64,000 nt of DNA from Wolbachia endosymbiont (group A) of Rhinocyllus conicus (GTDB lineage Bacteria > Pseudomonadota > Alphaproteobacteria > Rickettsiales > Anaplasmataceae), in NCBI RefSeq assembly GCF_947250775.1, contig NZ_OX366349.1, positions 372,001-436,000 on the forward strand, given 5' to 3'. The notes below the pieces were generated by a model. That model saw nothing but the letters and a program-made list of their open reading frames with translations. It was not told the DNA's origin and searched no databases. Shown piece by piece: positions 1-9,120 of this stretch. The position numbers were made by a program, and so were the translations under genes. Numbering within the stretch: position 1 is the first letter of the stretch; every line of letters begins with the position of its first letter.

Positions 1-676
1 ATAAAAATCTCAGAGGAATTTGACCTAAACATCGGTAAATCAACAGTGCACCGTGAGATACAAAGGATGAAATTTTCTTACATAACACCAAGGCCAATGC
101 ACCATAAACAAGATAAAAACAAGCAAGAAGAGTTTAAAAAATACTTCAATAAAATAGTCAATTCCCACCCTGAAAAGGAGGTATTTTTTTGATGAATCAC
201 GATTTGGAACTCATTCAAAAATCGGACACGGATGGTTCAAAAAAGGGATCAGAACGCAGGTTAAAATAAAAATCGGTAGACAAAATTTCTATATCTACAG
301 TGCGGTAAATCCAAGAAGCGGTAAGGAAATTAGCCTACTTGCTCCATATGTAAACACTGATTGTATGAATATATTTCTGGAGCAGATGTCGAAAGATTTA
401 GGCACGAAAGAAGCCTTTCTTGTAATGGATTGTGCAAGTTGGCATAGATCAAAAAGTTTGAAATTTCAGGAAAACATTACCATTATATACTTGCCTCCTT
501 ATTCACCTGAACTGAATCCTGTTGAGAGGTTGTGGCAATATATCAAACACAATACTTTACGCAACAGAGTCTACGATACCATAGGCTTACTTGAAGATGT
601 TGTGTGTAATTTTATTGTCAGTATTTCCAGCACTACTATTAAACGAGTTTGTAATGTTTCTTATTTGTTCGATTAG
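1..676 (+). pseudogene. IS630-family transposase (3' part; two overlapping frames)
   Basis: This is a DDE transposase that cuts and rejoins IS630 ends. The upstream frame (1-192) ends in ...EKEVFF then TGA at a run of seven T (184-190). The catalytic part continues in the +1 frame from 191 as DESRFG, giving the first catalytic Asp. The second Asp is in VMDCASWH (about 426-450) and the Glu is in NPVERLW (about 515-535). IS630 members normally have one ORF of about 340 codons. Here the two frames meet at a homopolymer, which could be a programmed frameshift or a fixed mutation. The same junction occurs in the copy at 63.8 kb. The 5' part lies outside the window. Confidence 0.85.
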
Positions 677-694
677 TAATGGAATTTGGTATTA
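1..694 (+). mobile_element. IS630-family insertion sequence, right-hand part
   Basis: The first 340 bases match the element at 63660-64000 with one visible mismatch (C at 318 against T), so the window opens inside a second copy of the same IS. The right end is placed at about 692-694. The outermost bases, read inward from the flank, are ATACCAAATTCCATTACTA, which pair imperfectly with the left end of the other copy (ATACCAATTCCCACTA at 63250). A TA dinucleotide borders the end at 693-694, as expected for the IS630/Tc1 superfamily, which inserts at TA. The element sits inside the secretin gene read on the minus strand. The left end lies outside the window. Confidence 0.85.
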
Positions 695-1941
695 CTCTGC
701 TGTGCGATGTACTCTATATCTGGATCTTTAATGTAGCCGTTAATTCTTGATAAAGTTGGATGTATATCCATGAACATTTCACTAGTATCAATGTTAATGC
801 TTGGGTGGATTATTAGCACAACACCTATTGGAACACTATTCATCTTGGTAATTAAGGTCTGATTAGAGTTTCTAGTATCTTTTTGTATATCGGAAGTAAA
901 ATAAATATGGTTTTTGGTAAATGAAATCATCGCTTGCTGATTATTTATAGCATGTACTCTAGGGCTTGAAATTACAGTTGAAGCGCCAAATTTGTCTAAA
1001 TTTTTTACTAAATCTCCTAGATCACTCGCACCAAAGTTCATTGCTAGGTTAATAATGGAGTTATCTTGATTTATTATAGACTTAGTTCCATCGCGTAAGT
1101 CATTTAAGTTTATACCAGAAAGATATTTGTCATCTAACACAACTTCAACTATTTTTGCCTCTATCATTACTTGAGAAGACGCTAATTTCTTAACCTTATT
1201 AATATATTCTTCAACAGCTTTATGGATATCTTTTCTAGCATTCAAAATAATAACACCAGCTTCTCTGTTGGATGAAAGGAATTCGCCATCATCCACCCCG
1301 TTAACATCCATTATTGCATTCAAGCCTTTTTCTAATGAATTCCATAAGTCACTACTGTATTGAGACTTCATAACATTGTTATAGTCCCTATCAGTGTGAC
1401 TTCCATCACTGTTAGTAATATTGTTACTAATGACGAAACTGCTTTGAGCAGAATGTTGAATATTAATGAAGTCTGCGTAATAATTTTGCGCGTATGGCAA
1501 GTCCTGCTCAATTCTAATTACACCATTGCTTGTTGAGTAACGCAATTTGGCGCTATTTGCTATACTCTGAATTACTTCATTTATATTCTTATCTTTTAGC
1601 TTTAAAATAATATTACCTGATATTTTTGGGTCTATATCCAAGTTAACGTCAGAAAGTTTTCCTATCTCAATCAGCAAATCTTTTACTGATACTTCTTCAC
1701 TAACATTAATAGAAATAAGCTGATTACTGATTGTGAGATCGGGAAACTCTATTGGTAAAGGCATAATTTCTGGTATTGCCGGTTCATTAATCTCCAAAGA
1801 GGTGTTGTATTGCTGCAACGAATAATCGTGCTCACCTATATCATGATGATCTTCGTTGCCTATATTAGTGAGATGTTGCTTAGTAGGCAGGTGTGTGCAA
1901 GAAATAATGAAGAGGAGTATTAAGCATTTAAAAATAGCCAT
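691..1941 (-). pseudogene. Secretin (type II/IV-pilus-like outer-membrane channel), C-terminus lost to IS630
   Basis: The product starts with a lipoprotein-like leader (LLFIISC, residues about 9-15). A secretin/STN domain follows (about 82-145: SVKDLLIEIG, ISGNIILKL), then the start of the secretin core (SSQVMIEAKIVEVVL, about 255-270; VISSPRVHAINNQQAMISF, about 323-341; IHPSINIDTSEMFMDIHPTLSRI). Secretins normally run on for another 50-80 residues after 'HPTLSRI', forming the last barrel strands. Here the reading frame enters the IS end and stops after the IS-encoded KFHY. The family forms multimeric outer-membrane pores of the PilQ/MshL/GspD type. Without the C-terminal strands it is probably non-functional. 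The rest of the gene should lie upstream of this window, beyond the IS. Confidence 0.8.
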
Positions 1942-2239
1942 TAGAACAGCATATAGATCTATACTAATAGATTTCTATAAAAATATTAAAAATGTATTTA
2001 ATTTCGTTTTCATCGAGCAGATAATTGTCATATATTAGCTTGACCTACACTGGCTATAGCTAAACTGACTTAGATTTACCGACGATTTGAAAAACCGTCA
2101 TCCCGCTACGTGTTAGCGGGATCTAGAGATACCGTGACGGTATGACGGTTCGCGGCGGTATAGTAACTCGTCATTCCGCTACTCGTTAGCGCCGTGGCGG
2201 TATAGCTATATATGTTTTTTTGCACACTTTATCTTGTAC
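1942..2239. repeat. Intergenic region with Wolbachia palindromic repeats
   Basis: The stretch between the secretin remnant and the ankyrin gene has no credible gene. From about 2050 it holds a repeat unit (GCTATAGCTAAACTGACTTAG..., about 2055-2100) that recurs almost unchanged at about 34795-34840. Palindromic modules follow: GTCATCCCGCTAC...GTAGCGGGATC-type hairpins at about 2098-2125, a GTGACGGTATGACGG module, and another GTCATTCCGCTACTCG module near 2170. The same modules recur at 27.77, 32.9, 34.83 and 43.9 kb. Confidence 0.75.
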
Positions 2240-3604
2240 TTAAATGTAGACCAGCATAGCCTTAGTTTTTTTATATATTTTACTTCTTTCTCTATATTTA
2301 ATAATAGGCTTAAAAATAAATGGTAAGCCTATAATTGTTAAGCTTAGAGCTAGGGTTGAAAGTATACAACAGGCTTTGTGTTTACTATGTAGCTCTTTCA
2401 GGTAAAGCATCAAAAATCTACAAAATTTTTTGTAATTTTCTTCGATGTTTTTTTTGCTATGAGCCTTGCTAATGAATATATCTATTGCGGTATGACCGTT
2501 ATTACACTTAATGTTAAGGTCTGCACCTTTTTCTGTTAACAGCTGAGCTATATCAAAATAATCCTTTTGAACAGCAAGATGTAGAGGTGCAAAACCTTGT
2601 TGCTCACAAATGTTCATATTGGCTCTAACTTCCAATAACATTTTCACAATTTTTGTATGGCCTTTTTTAACTGCCAGTAGCAAGGGAGTTCTGTTACATT
2701 TAGTAACAGCATTAATGTTTACCTTAAGCTTCAATAAGAGCTTAACTGTTTTAGTGTTACCATTATGGCTAGCTTTATGCAGCCTGGCGTTGCCATTAAA
2801 ATCTTGATCATTTGCATCTATTCCTTTTGATACAAGAAATGTTACCATTTTTCTATTATTATGCTCAATAGCGCAATCTAATGCATCAAAACCATGGTTG
2901 TTTTTTGTGCAAAAAAACTCTTTAAGTTTAATTTCATCGTTACTTGCTTGCTGTCTTTTTGCAATAAGTTTAACTATTTGCATTTTGTTGTTATACGCTG
3001 CTAGGAAAAGCGTAGTGTTATTTTCTGCATCTTTGGCTTCTATATTTGCACCTTTCTTTATCAGATATTCTATAATTTCTGCTCTGCTGTCATAATGTGC
3101 AGTGCATTGATAGATAGTTAAAAACAAAGGAGTGCGAAAATTGTTATCTTCACATTCGAGATTTGCTCCGCTATCAATTAAAATTTGGACGCTTTTTTTA
3201 GAACCGTATAGTGAAGCTATATGAAGAGGAGTATAGCCCTCTTTAGCATCTTTTTCATTAATTTTTGCGCCTTTTGTTATCAAAAAATCTATTAATTCCG
3301 TGTCATCTTGTAGTGCAGCAAGGTGCAGTGGAGTGAATCCATTTTTATCCTTGGAATTGATTGTCAGTTGATTAACAAAAAGTTTAGCAATTTTCTTGTG
3401 TCCATGCATAATGGCGTAATGCAGTGGGTTTCTATTTTCGTTGTCTACGACATTAAAATCAGCTTCGTGCTCTAGCAATGATTTTACTCCAACTAAATCG
3501 CCTTCTTTTGTGAACTTATGCAAGAGAGTGATTCCACTTGCATCTTTTGAGTTAATATCAAATCCATTTTCTACTAATTGGTTTATATCTTCCTCACGCG
3601 CCAT
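2240..3604 (-). CDS. Ankyrin-repeat protein with C-terminal membrane segment (454 aa)
   Basis: About eleven ankyrin repeats fill residues 1-385. Canonical units include GFTPLHLAALQDDTELIDFL, EGYTPLHIASLYGSKKSVQ and GFAPLHLAVQKDYFDIAQLL. A single hydrophobic span follows near the C-terminus (about 415-435: LSTLALSLTIIGLPFIF) with a basic tail (KYRERSKIYKKTK). Ankyrin repeats bind proteins; in Wolbachia such proteins are widely suspected type IV secretion effectors or surface proteins, but nothing here proves a partner. An in-frame stop lies 12 codons upstream, so the ATG at 3604 is the first available. No strong ribosome-binding site is seen. Upstream, toward mrdA, lies a large repeat region. 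Confidence 0.9.
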   Translation of the reverse strand: MAREEDINQLVENGFDINSKDASGITLLHKFTKEGDLVGVKSLLEHEADFNVVDNENRNPLHYAIMHGHKKIAKLFVNQLTINSKDKNGFTPLHLAALQDDTELIDFLITKGAKINEKDAKEGYTPLHIASLYGSKKSVQILIDSGANLECEDNNFRTPLFLTIYQCTAHYDSRAEIIEYLIKKGANIEAKDAENNTTLFLAAYNNKMQIVKLIAKRQQASNDEIKLKEFFCTKNNHGFDALDCAIEHNNRKMVTFLVSKGIDANDQDFNGNARLHKASHNGNTKTVKLLLKLKVNINAVTKCNRTPLLLAVKKGHTKIVKMLLEVRANMNICEQQGFAPLHLAVQKDYFDIAQLLTEKGADLNIKCNNGHTAIDIFISKAHSKKNIEENYKKFCRFLMLYLKELHSKHKACCILSTLALSLTIIGLPFIFKPIIKYRERSKIYKKTKAMLVYI

Positions 3605-3739
3605 ATCACTTAAGTCTCTAATTGAACCCTTTTCGCGTTAATAATACTCCTACTTGATTAAGTTTAAATGAATCTGTGAGAAATGGCTAGGATACTATGC
3701 ATTCTTGCATAACAAACTTTTGGCAGCGCGTTGGATGAA

Positions 3740-4215
3740 ACAAAAAAACCACTTGACAAACTCCTCCAGCCCCCTTATTATGACAGTGAAGCTATTGTAT
3801 TTGCTTTCGCCAATCTGCAGATTAAAAGGTAAGGATTACTTAATGTATCGGCGTCTTATGTTCAATTTTTTGCAGTATATAGATACTGTACGTCTTTACA
3901 AAACTTCATCTACATCTAGATTTTTATCTAAATAAGCTGAACGCGCTTACAAAGCGTTACAAGACATCAAAAAATGCCAATACTCGACAAAGATAGTAAA
4001 AGACTAGCTAACTCGGGGATTCTTTGTCTTTTTTTCTGCTTGGTAAATTTCTTAAACATTTGCAGCGTAGGTTAGTTGCAATTAAAAGCAGCTTAATCTC
4101 GCTTGTCAAGCTTTTAAAACATAAAAAACGCCAATATTTTAAAGCGGATAATAACCACGGGGCTTCTTTGCCTTTTTTTTTTATTTGGTAAATTTCTTAA
4201 TATTTATAGCTAACA
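3740..4215. repeat. Dispersed intergenic repeat, copy 1 (about 0.45 kb, diverged)
   Basis: The 754-base gap between the ankyrin gene and mrdA has no convincing gene. Its central part aligns by eye with 27300-27735. Shared blocks include CTTGACAAACTC...CCAGCCCC, GCAGATTAAA, AAGCTGAA(A)CGCGCTTA and ACGGGG.TTCTTTG.CTTTTTTT. Within the copy a unit is present twice in tandem, at about 3970-4062 and 4126-4205. Each unit begins AAAA(T/C)GCCAATA and ends TTTGGTAAATTTCTTAA or a near match. A 76-codon open frame across it (3705-3935) is not supported as a gene. From 4215 to 4358 I see nothing but AT-rich sequence. Confidence 0.6.
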
Positions 4216-4358
4216 TGAACAAACATTTGAGAGTAACTTCCGCTAGTAGAATGATAATTTAATAATAACTAGATTATCATCATTCGTCAATAGTTTATGA
4301 CTAAATTAATGTTTATATTAAGATAATACACGACAAGTAATAGCCATAATATTTATAG

Positions 4359-5915
4359 TTACTTTTCAAGCATGTATTGAAATATCTCATTAGCCATAGC
4401 AACATCTTGGCGCGGGGCTTTGCCGTGTTCTATAAACACAGAGATTGCGTAGCGCGGGTTATGGTAAGGACCATAAGCGATAAATAACTTATGACTTTCA
4501 CCCTTAGAGTTTATCTCTGGTGTACCGGTTTTGCCGGCAATTTGTATGCCGCTTAGCCCTTTTCTATAGTTAGAATTCACCACGTCAAACATAGCTTTTC
4601 GAATTATGCTAAAATGCTCATAATCTACATCAATGTCAGGGAAATTTTGCACTGTATTACTCATTTCAATGTGGGGAATTACCTCTTTTCCTGTTGCAAT
4701 CCTCGCTGCAAGAACTGCAAGCTGCAGTGGTGTTGTAAGCAAATACCCTTGTCCTATAACTAAGTTGATAGTGTCACCTAAATACCACTGCGAATATAGT
4801 TTTCGTGCGCGCCAATCTCTATCGGGCAACAATCCCGGAGCTTCTTCCTTAAACGTTCCAATCAGCGACCCACCGCCAATACCAAATTTTCTGGCCATTT
4901 CCACCAGAGAGTCTACACTTATTTTTTTTCCTATGTTATAAAAGTAAGTGTTGCATGATAATGCCATTGCCTCATTTAAAGATACATACCCATGGACTTT
5001 GCTTTTCAGGCAACGAAATTTCCGCTCACCTATTTTCATATAGCCCTTACACGAGAATTTCTCTTCTGGTGTTATTATCCCGTCTTTTAAACCCGCAAGC
5101 GCAACTATGACTTTAAATATTGAACCAGGTGGAATTTGATACGACAATGCACGATTCACAAGTGGTAATGAAGGAGTATTCAAGCTTTCCCAAGTCTCAT
5201 TTGATAGTCTACTTGCAAAAAGATTATTATCGTAAGAAGGTGAATTATATAGTGCTAAAATTTCTCCGTTACTTACATCAATTACCACTGCGGAGCCTTG
5301 GTGATCTTTAAATACCTTTGCGATTTTCTCTTGCAGATTAATATCAATTGTTAGCTGTACATCTTGTCCGTCTTGTTGTGGTATGCTTGATAATTCTTTT
5401 ATGACGCGTTTTTTAGAATTTATTTCCTGCTCAGATTTTCCTGACTTGCCTTTCAATATATGATCATATGTATATTCAATACCGCTGATTCCTACTTCGT
5501 TTATGCCTTGCTGTCTTTTTGTATATCCGATTATATGAGAACATATTGAACCAAACGGGTAATAACGTTTATAAAGAGCAGTTACTTTTGTTTCTGACGA
5601 TCTTGCTATTTTAGACTCGACTTCTGATAATGTTTGCAAATCGACCTCCTCACCAGAAGTTTTTTGCCCATCAAACAGAACAACATACGAAATTTTGTTT
5701 ACCGCAAGTTCAGTGCTATTCCTATCTAAAATTTTGCCCCGCTGAGGCATAATAGTAGCGACTCTTATTCTATTACTATTAGATAGTGCTTCGTACTTTT
5801 GTCTGTTTCGTATTTGTAAATTATATAACCTATAGCTAAAAATAGCGGAAATGGTAAGCTGAATACCACCTAATATGAATGCTCTGCGGTTAAAGACTTT
5901 GTTTTTTGTCCACAT
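4359..5915 (-). CDS. mrdA: Penicillin-binding protein 2 (peptidoglycan D,D-transpeptidase)
   Basis: This class B penicillin-binding protein cross-links peptidoglycan on the periplasmic face. A short cytoplasmic start and one membrane anchor (about 10-30: RRAFILGGIQLTISAIFSYRLY) precede the dimerisation domain (PQRGKILDRN, about 57-66) and the transpeptidase domain. The three active-site motifs are present: SxxK as SIFK (in PPGSIFK, about 265), SxN as SCN (about 320), and KTG in AGKTGTPE (about 465). At 518 aa it is shorter than E. coli PBP2 (about 630) but complete. Its start overlaps the end of the upstream deacetylase gene by 46 bases on the same strand, suggesting one operon. Wolbachia is known to keep a reduced lipid II pathway for division, which fits retention of this enzyme. 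Confidence 0.95.
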   Translation of the reverse strand: MWTKNKVFNRRAFILGGIQLTISAIFSYRLYNLQIRNRQKYEALSNSNRIRVATIMPQRGKILDRNSTELAVNKISYVVLFDGQKTSGEEVDLQTLSEVESKIARSSETKVTALYKRYYPFGSICSHIIGYTKRQQGINEVGISGIEYTYDHILKGKSGKSEQEINSKKRVIKELSSIPQQDGQDVQLTIDINLQEKIAKVFKDHQGSAVVIDVSNGEILALYNSPSYDNNLFASRLSNETWESLNTPSLPLVNRALSYQIPPGSIFKVIVALAGLKDGIITPEEKFSCKGYMKIGERKFRCLKSKVHGYVSLNEAMALSCNTYFYNIGKKISVDSLVEMARKFGIGGGSLIGTFKEEAPGLLPDRDWRARKLYSQWYLGDTINLVIGQGYLLTTPLQLAVLAARIATGKEVIPHIEMSNTVQNFPDIDVDYEHFSIIRKAMFDVVNSNYRKGLSGIQIAGKTGTPEINSKGESHKLFIAYGPYHNPRYAISVFIEHGKAPRQDVAMANEIFQYMLEK

Positions 5916-6709
5916 AACATTCCTTCAAAACGCACTTTTTCCCCCTCTTTTATTGTTACACTTCTGGCTTTTACCGTATTACAAACCCTTTCCTCCCACT
6001 CACTTAAGGTAACAAACTTGTAACCCGATTTTTTTAGTATTTTAATAATATGAGGTAAAGCTTCAATTGTGTTTGATCTGTTATTGTGATCATGAAACAG
6101 TATAACTGCCCCATTATGTACATTACTTAAAACTCTTTCAACTAAAGCTTCTGGTTTATCACCTTGCCAATCTAGCGAATCAACTGTCCATAATATCGAA
6201 TACATATCCAATTTATTAGTATTTTCAATCAGATTATCGTCATGACATCCATATGGCGGGCGAAACCATTTTACATCTTGTTTTATTGCATTTTTAATTG
6301 CTGTATTTGTCTTTTCCAATTCTTGCAATTGTTCCTCACTTGAAAGTGATGTCAACTTCCTATGCGACCAAGAGTGATTGCCTAACTCATGACCTGCTTC
6401 ATGGATTTTCTTTACTATCTCATATGTTTTTTTATTTATACGTTCACCAAGCACAAAAAACGTTGCTTTTGCTTCATAGCTTTCCAGAACATTAATAATA
6501 TCGTTTACTCTATTGTTGAAAGGCCCATCATCAAACGTAAGCGCAACAAACTTATCGTCGTTATTCAACAATTTTTTTATATTACTTAAATTTCTATATG
6601 ATAGATCCAGATTACAACTGAGCCCACAGTATGGTAAATTAAAATTACAATCACCACAGAAAACCGCGCTTGAGTATAGCAAAAGAAAAGTTATTATCCT
6701 TATAAACAT
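5870..6709 (-). CDS. Polysaccharide deacetylase (NodB-homology, exported)
   Basis: The protein (279 aa) has an N-terminal signal peptide (MFIRIITFLLLYSSAVFC) and the five NodB motifs in order: TFDDGP (about 58-63, catalytic and metal Asp), NHSWSH (metal His pair, about 113-118), RPPYG (about 150), LWTVDSLDW (about 172-180) and ILFHD (about 203-207, catalytic His). Such enzymes remove acetyl groups from N-acetylglucosamine polymers such as peptidoglycan or chitin-like chains. The position directly upstream of, and overlapping, mrdA suggests it acts on the symbiont's peptidoglycan, perhaps masking it from host hydrolases. That is inference; a host glycan substrate is also possible. Confidence 0.92.
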   Translation of the reverse strand: MFIRIITFLLLYSSAVFCGDCNFNLPYCGLSCNLDLSYRNLSNIKKLLNNDDKFVALTFDDGPFNNRVNDIINVLESYEAKATFFVLGERINKKTYEIVKKIHEAGHELGNHSWSHRKLTSLSSEEQLQELEKTNTAIKNAIKQDVKWFRPPYGCHDDNLIENTNKLDMYSILWTVDSLDWQGDKPEALVERVLSNVHNGAVILFHDHNNRSNTIEALPHIIKILKKSGYKFVTLSEWEERVCNTVKARSVTIKEGEKVRFEGMLCGQKTKSLTAEHSY

Positions 6710-6834
6710 TTTATAATCAGCAAAGTGATAGGATACTATGCACTTTTTTGCTAAGTTAAGCCATCTTTAATTGCTGTAGCCTTTACTTCATCACTTCTTT
6801 AATATATTATATTAACAATTTTATATAATATATT

Positions 6835-8343
6835 ATGATTGCAAATATAAATACCGTTGAGCTTCAGGGAATTAGCACAGTAAATGTCAATGCACAAATT
6901 CATATGGCAAATGGTATTCCAGCTTTTAATATTGTTGGATTGCCGGATAAAACTGTTGCGGAATCCAAGGAGCGCATCAGAGCAGCGTTAAATTCAATCA
7001 ATCTACTACTACCTCCAAAAAGAATTACAGTTAATCTCTCCCCTGCGGATTTGCTGAAAGAAGGTAGTCATTATGACTTGGCTATTGCTATTGGACTACT
7101 TGTTGTAATGAATGTGATACCAGTTGAAAAAGTTCAGTCTTATATAATCATGGGTGAACTGGCTCTTGATGGCAGAGTTATTCCAGTTTCAGGAGTGCTG
7201 CCAACAGCAATCAATGCAAAAAAGGCAAATAAAGGAGTAATTTGCCCAAGGGGAAATGGAGTAGAGGCTTCATGGGTAAAGAATGTTTCAATTCTAGCTA
7301 TAGAGAAATTAACTGATATTATCAGACACTTTAAGGGTGAGCAATTAATTCAGCCAGTAATTTTTAATTATAGTGATGCACCCAAAGAAAAAAGATTGGT
7401 TCCCGATATGAAGGATATCAAAGGCCAAGTTGTTGCAAAAAGAGCAGCTGAAATTGCAGCAGCAGGTGGGCATAATATGCTTCTTGTTGGCCCTCCTGGT
7501 ACTGGAAAATCAATGCTTGCTAAGCGCTTTATAGGGTTGCTGCCTGATTTGACCGAACAGGAGATGATTGATGTTAATATTATTTCCAGCATAACAAAAA
7601 CTGGTAATGAAATATTCAAAGTAACTCGTCCCTTTCGTGAACCTCATCATTCATGCTCTATGCCAGCAATGATAGGGGGAGGAAAGAATGCAAAACCTGG
7701 AGAAATCACTATGGCTCACAATGGCGTGTTATTCCTTGATGAGCTACCTGAATTTCCAAGACTTGTGCTTGATTCTCTGCGCCAACCACTTGAAGATAGA
7801 AAAGTTACCGTTGCAAGGGCAAATGCTCACATAACCTACCCTGCAAATTTTCAACTGATTGCTGCGATGAACCCCTGCAGATGTGGTTACTTGGGCGATG
7901 CAAGTAGATCGTGCAACAAAGCTCCAAAGTGTGGCACAGATTATAAAAACAAAATATCAGGACCATTGCTTGATAGAATAGACATATGCATTGAAATGCC
8001 AAACGTTAGCATACTCTCTCCTGAAATCTCTGTGGAGGGAGAAAGTACTAAAATCATAAGAGAAAGAGTGATAGCAGCAAGAAAAGTTCAAACTGAGCGT
8101 TATAGTAAATTGAATGTTCGTTGTAACGCAGAAGTAAGCGGTGAAGCATTTAATAAATTTACTGAACCAGATCAGGCAGGGTTAGAATTGCTAAAATACG
8201 TACTGAAAGAAAATTACATTTCCAATCGAGGCTACACACGCGTATTAAAAGTTGCAAGAACCATTGCAGATCTTGCAAAAAGTGAAGAAGTAAAAAGAGC
8301 ACACATTGCTGAAGCGCTGAATTACAGAATAAGGATATATTAA
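6835..8343 (+). CDS. comM: ComM/YifB-family Mg-chelatase-like AAA+ ATPase
   Basis: The 502-aa protein has the family's usual length and order. An N-terminal ChlI-like domain (about 1-170, including PAFNIVGLPDK and RITVNLSPADL) precedes a AAA+ core with Walker A GPPGTGKS (about 222-229) and Walker B VLFLDELPEF (about 300-310). The C-terminal Mg-chelatase subunit (SGPLLDRIDI, about 375) ends with the short helical tail. ComM is a hexameric helicase that helps branch migration of incoming DNA during natural transformation. Its role in an intracellular symbiont is unclear, but it could serve general recombination. The gene stands alone, divergent from the deacetylase operon; the start ATG at 6835 fits the homologous N-terminus. 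Confidence 0.93.
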   Translation: MIANINTVELQGISTVNVNAQIHMANGIPAFNIVGLPDKTVAESKERIRAALNSINLLLPPKRITVNLSPADLLKEGSHYDLAIAIGLLVVMNVIPVEKVQSYIIMGELALDGRVIPVSGVLPTAINAKKANKGVICPRGNGVEASWVKNVSILAIEKLTDIIRHFKGEQLIQPVIFNYSDAPKEKRLVPDMKDIKGQVVAKRAAEIAAAGGHNMLLVGPPGTGKSMLAKRFIGLLPDLTEQEMIDVNIISSITKTGNEIFKVTRPFREPHHSCSMPAMIGGGKNAKPGEITMAHNGVLFLDELPEFPRLVLDSLRQPLEDRKVTVARANAHITYPANFQLIAAMNPCRCGYLGDASRSCNKAPKCGTDYKNKISGPLLDRIDICIEMPNVSILSPEISVEGESTKIIRERVIAARKVQTERYSKLNVRCNAEVSGEAFNKFTEPDQAGLELLKYVLKENYISNRGYTRVLKVARTIADLAKSEEVKRAHIAEALNYRIRIY

Positions 8344-8427
8344 AAAATTAGTTTACTTGACAGACAATTTGTTTCATTATATACTGCCCTTAATGAAGTT
8401 TTAACATTCTATTTAAGGAGTAGAGTT

Positions 8428-8880
8428 ATGGCATTAACAAAATATAATTACAAACAAGGAGATAGTGTTTTTCGCGCTATTTTAGAGGGATATAAAGACC
8501 CTGATAATGAACACTGGGGAATTACAGGTGCTGCTGGTGGGCTTGGTCAGCATATTAAGAATAATAAGTTAAGAACAGCATTATTTCTGCTTGCAGTTGC
8601 AAGTGTTGTCTTTACAGCAATGCATATGAAAGCAGGCTTTGTTAGTGCAGCAGAAGCTTCTGGGTTTCTTGCTAAGACTGCCAGCTACTTTGTTGGGACA
8701 AATCAAGCAATAGCTGCTTCATTACCTGGATTTATCGGAACAGGTGTTGCTGGTCAGATAGTTGCAGGTGCCATAATGGCAATTGCTGCAGCTGCTGTTC
8801 TTTATGGAACATATCAAGTTGCCTCAAAATTAAAAGATGTTGTGGTTGAAGCATGGGAAGGAAAAGGACAAACTGTATAA
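8428..8880 (+). CDS. Small hydrophobic membrane protein, unknown function
   Basis: I do not recognise a characterised family. The 150-aa product has a polar N-terminus (1-48), a first membrane span (about 50-68: RTALFLLAVASVVFTAMH), a small-residue-rich middle (SAAEASGFLAKTASYF) and a second Ala/Gly-rich span (about 103-128: GVAGQIVAGAIMAIAAAAVLY). A short charged tail ends it. The ribosome-binding site AAGGAG lies just upstream of the ATG, and a clear rho-independent terminator follows the stop, so it is probably a single-gene transcript and well expressed. Glycine and alanine richness and two spans could fit a small secreted or holin-like membrane protein, but no function is claimed. Confidence 0.85.
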   Translation: MALTKYNYKQGDSVFRAILEGYKDPDNEHWGITGAAGGLGQHIKNNKLRTALFLLAVASVVFTAMHMKAGFVSAAEASGFLAKTASYFVGTNQAIAASLPGFIGTGVAGQIVAGAIMAIAAAAVLYGTYQVASKLKDVVVEAWEGKGQTV

Positions 8881-8893
8881 TAACTTCAACAAA

Positions 8894-8930
8894 ACAAAAA
8901 GGGATAGGTTTCTGTCCCTTTTTGTAAACA
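8894..8930 (+). terminator. Rho-independent terminator
   Basis: An 11-bp perfect stem (ACAAAAAGGGA at 8894-8904 with TCCCTTTTTGT at 8915-8925) closes a 10-nt loop and overlaps a T-rich run. It lies 14 bases after the stop of the small membrane protein gene. Confidence 0.8.
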
Positions 8931-9120
8931 TTTTCTATTTTTTTTTGAAGTAATATCATCCAAAAATCTAGTAATTATAAAATAGCACTTATTAGTATAA
9001 ATATTAAGAATAAGTAAATCCCGTTTACTGTTTACGCCTATAGAAGTGAAAAGTATTTGCATATTATTAAAAAAGCGGTAACTTACTATCAAGTGAATTC
9101 GCTAAATTTGAGTAATTTAA

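Noticed and set aside
3705..3935. A 76-codon plus-strand ORF between the ankyrin gene and mrdA
   Set aside because: It lies in the dispersed repeat whose second copy does not keep the frame; no ribosome-binding site or family resemblance.
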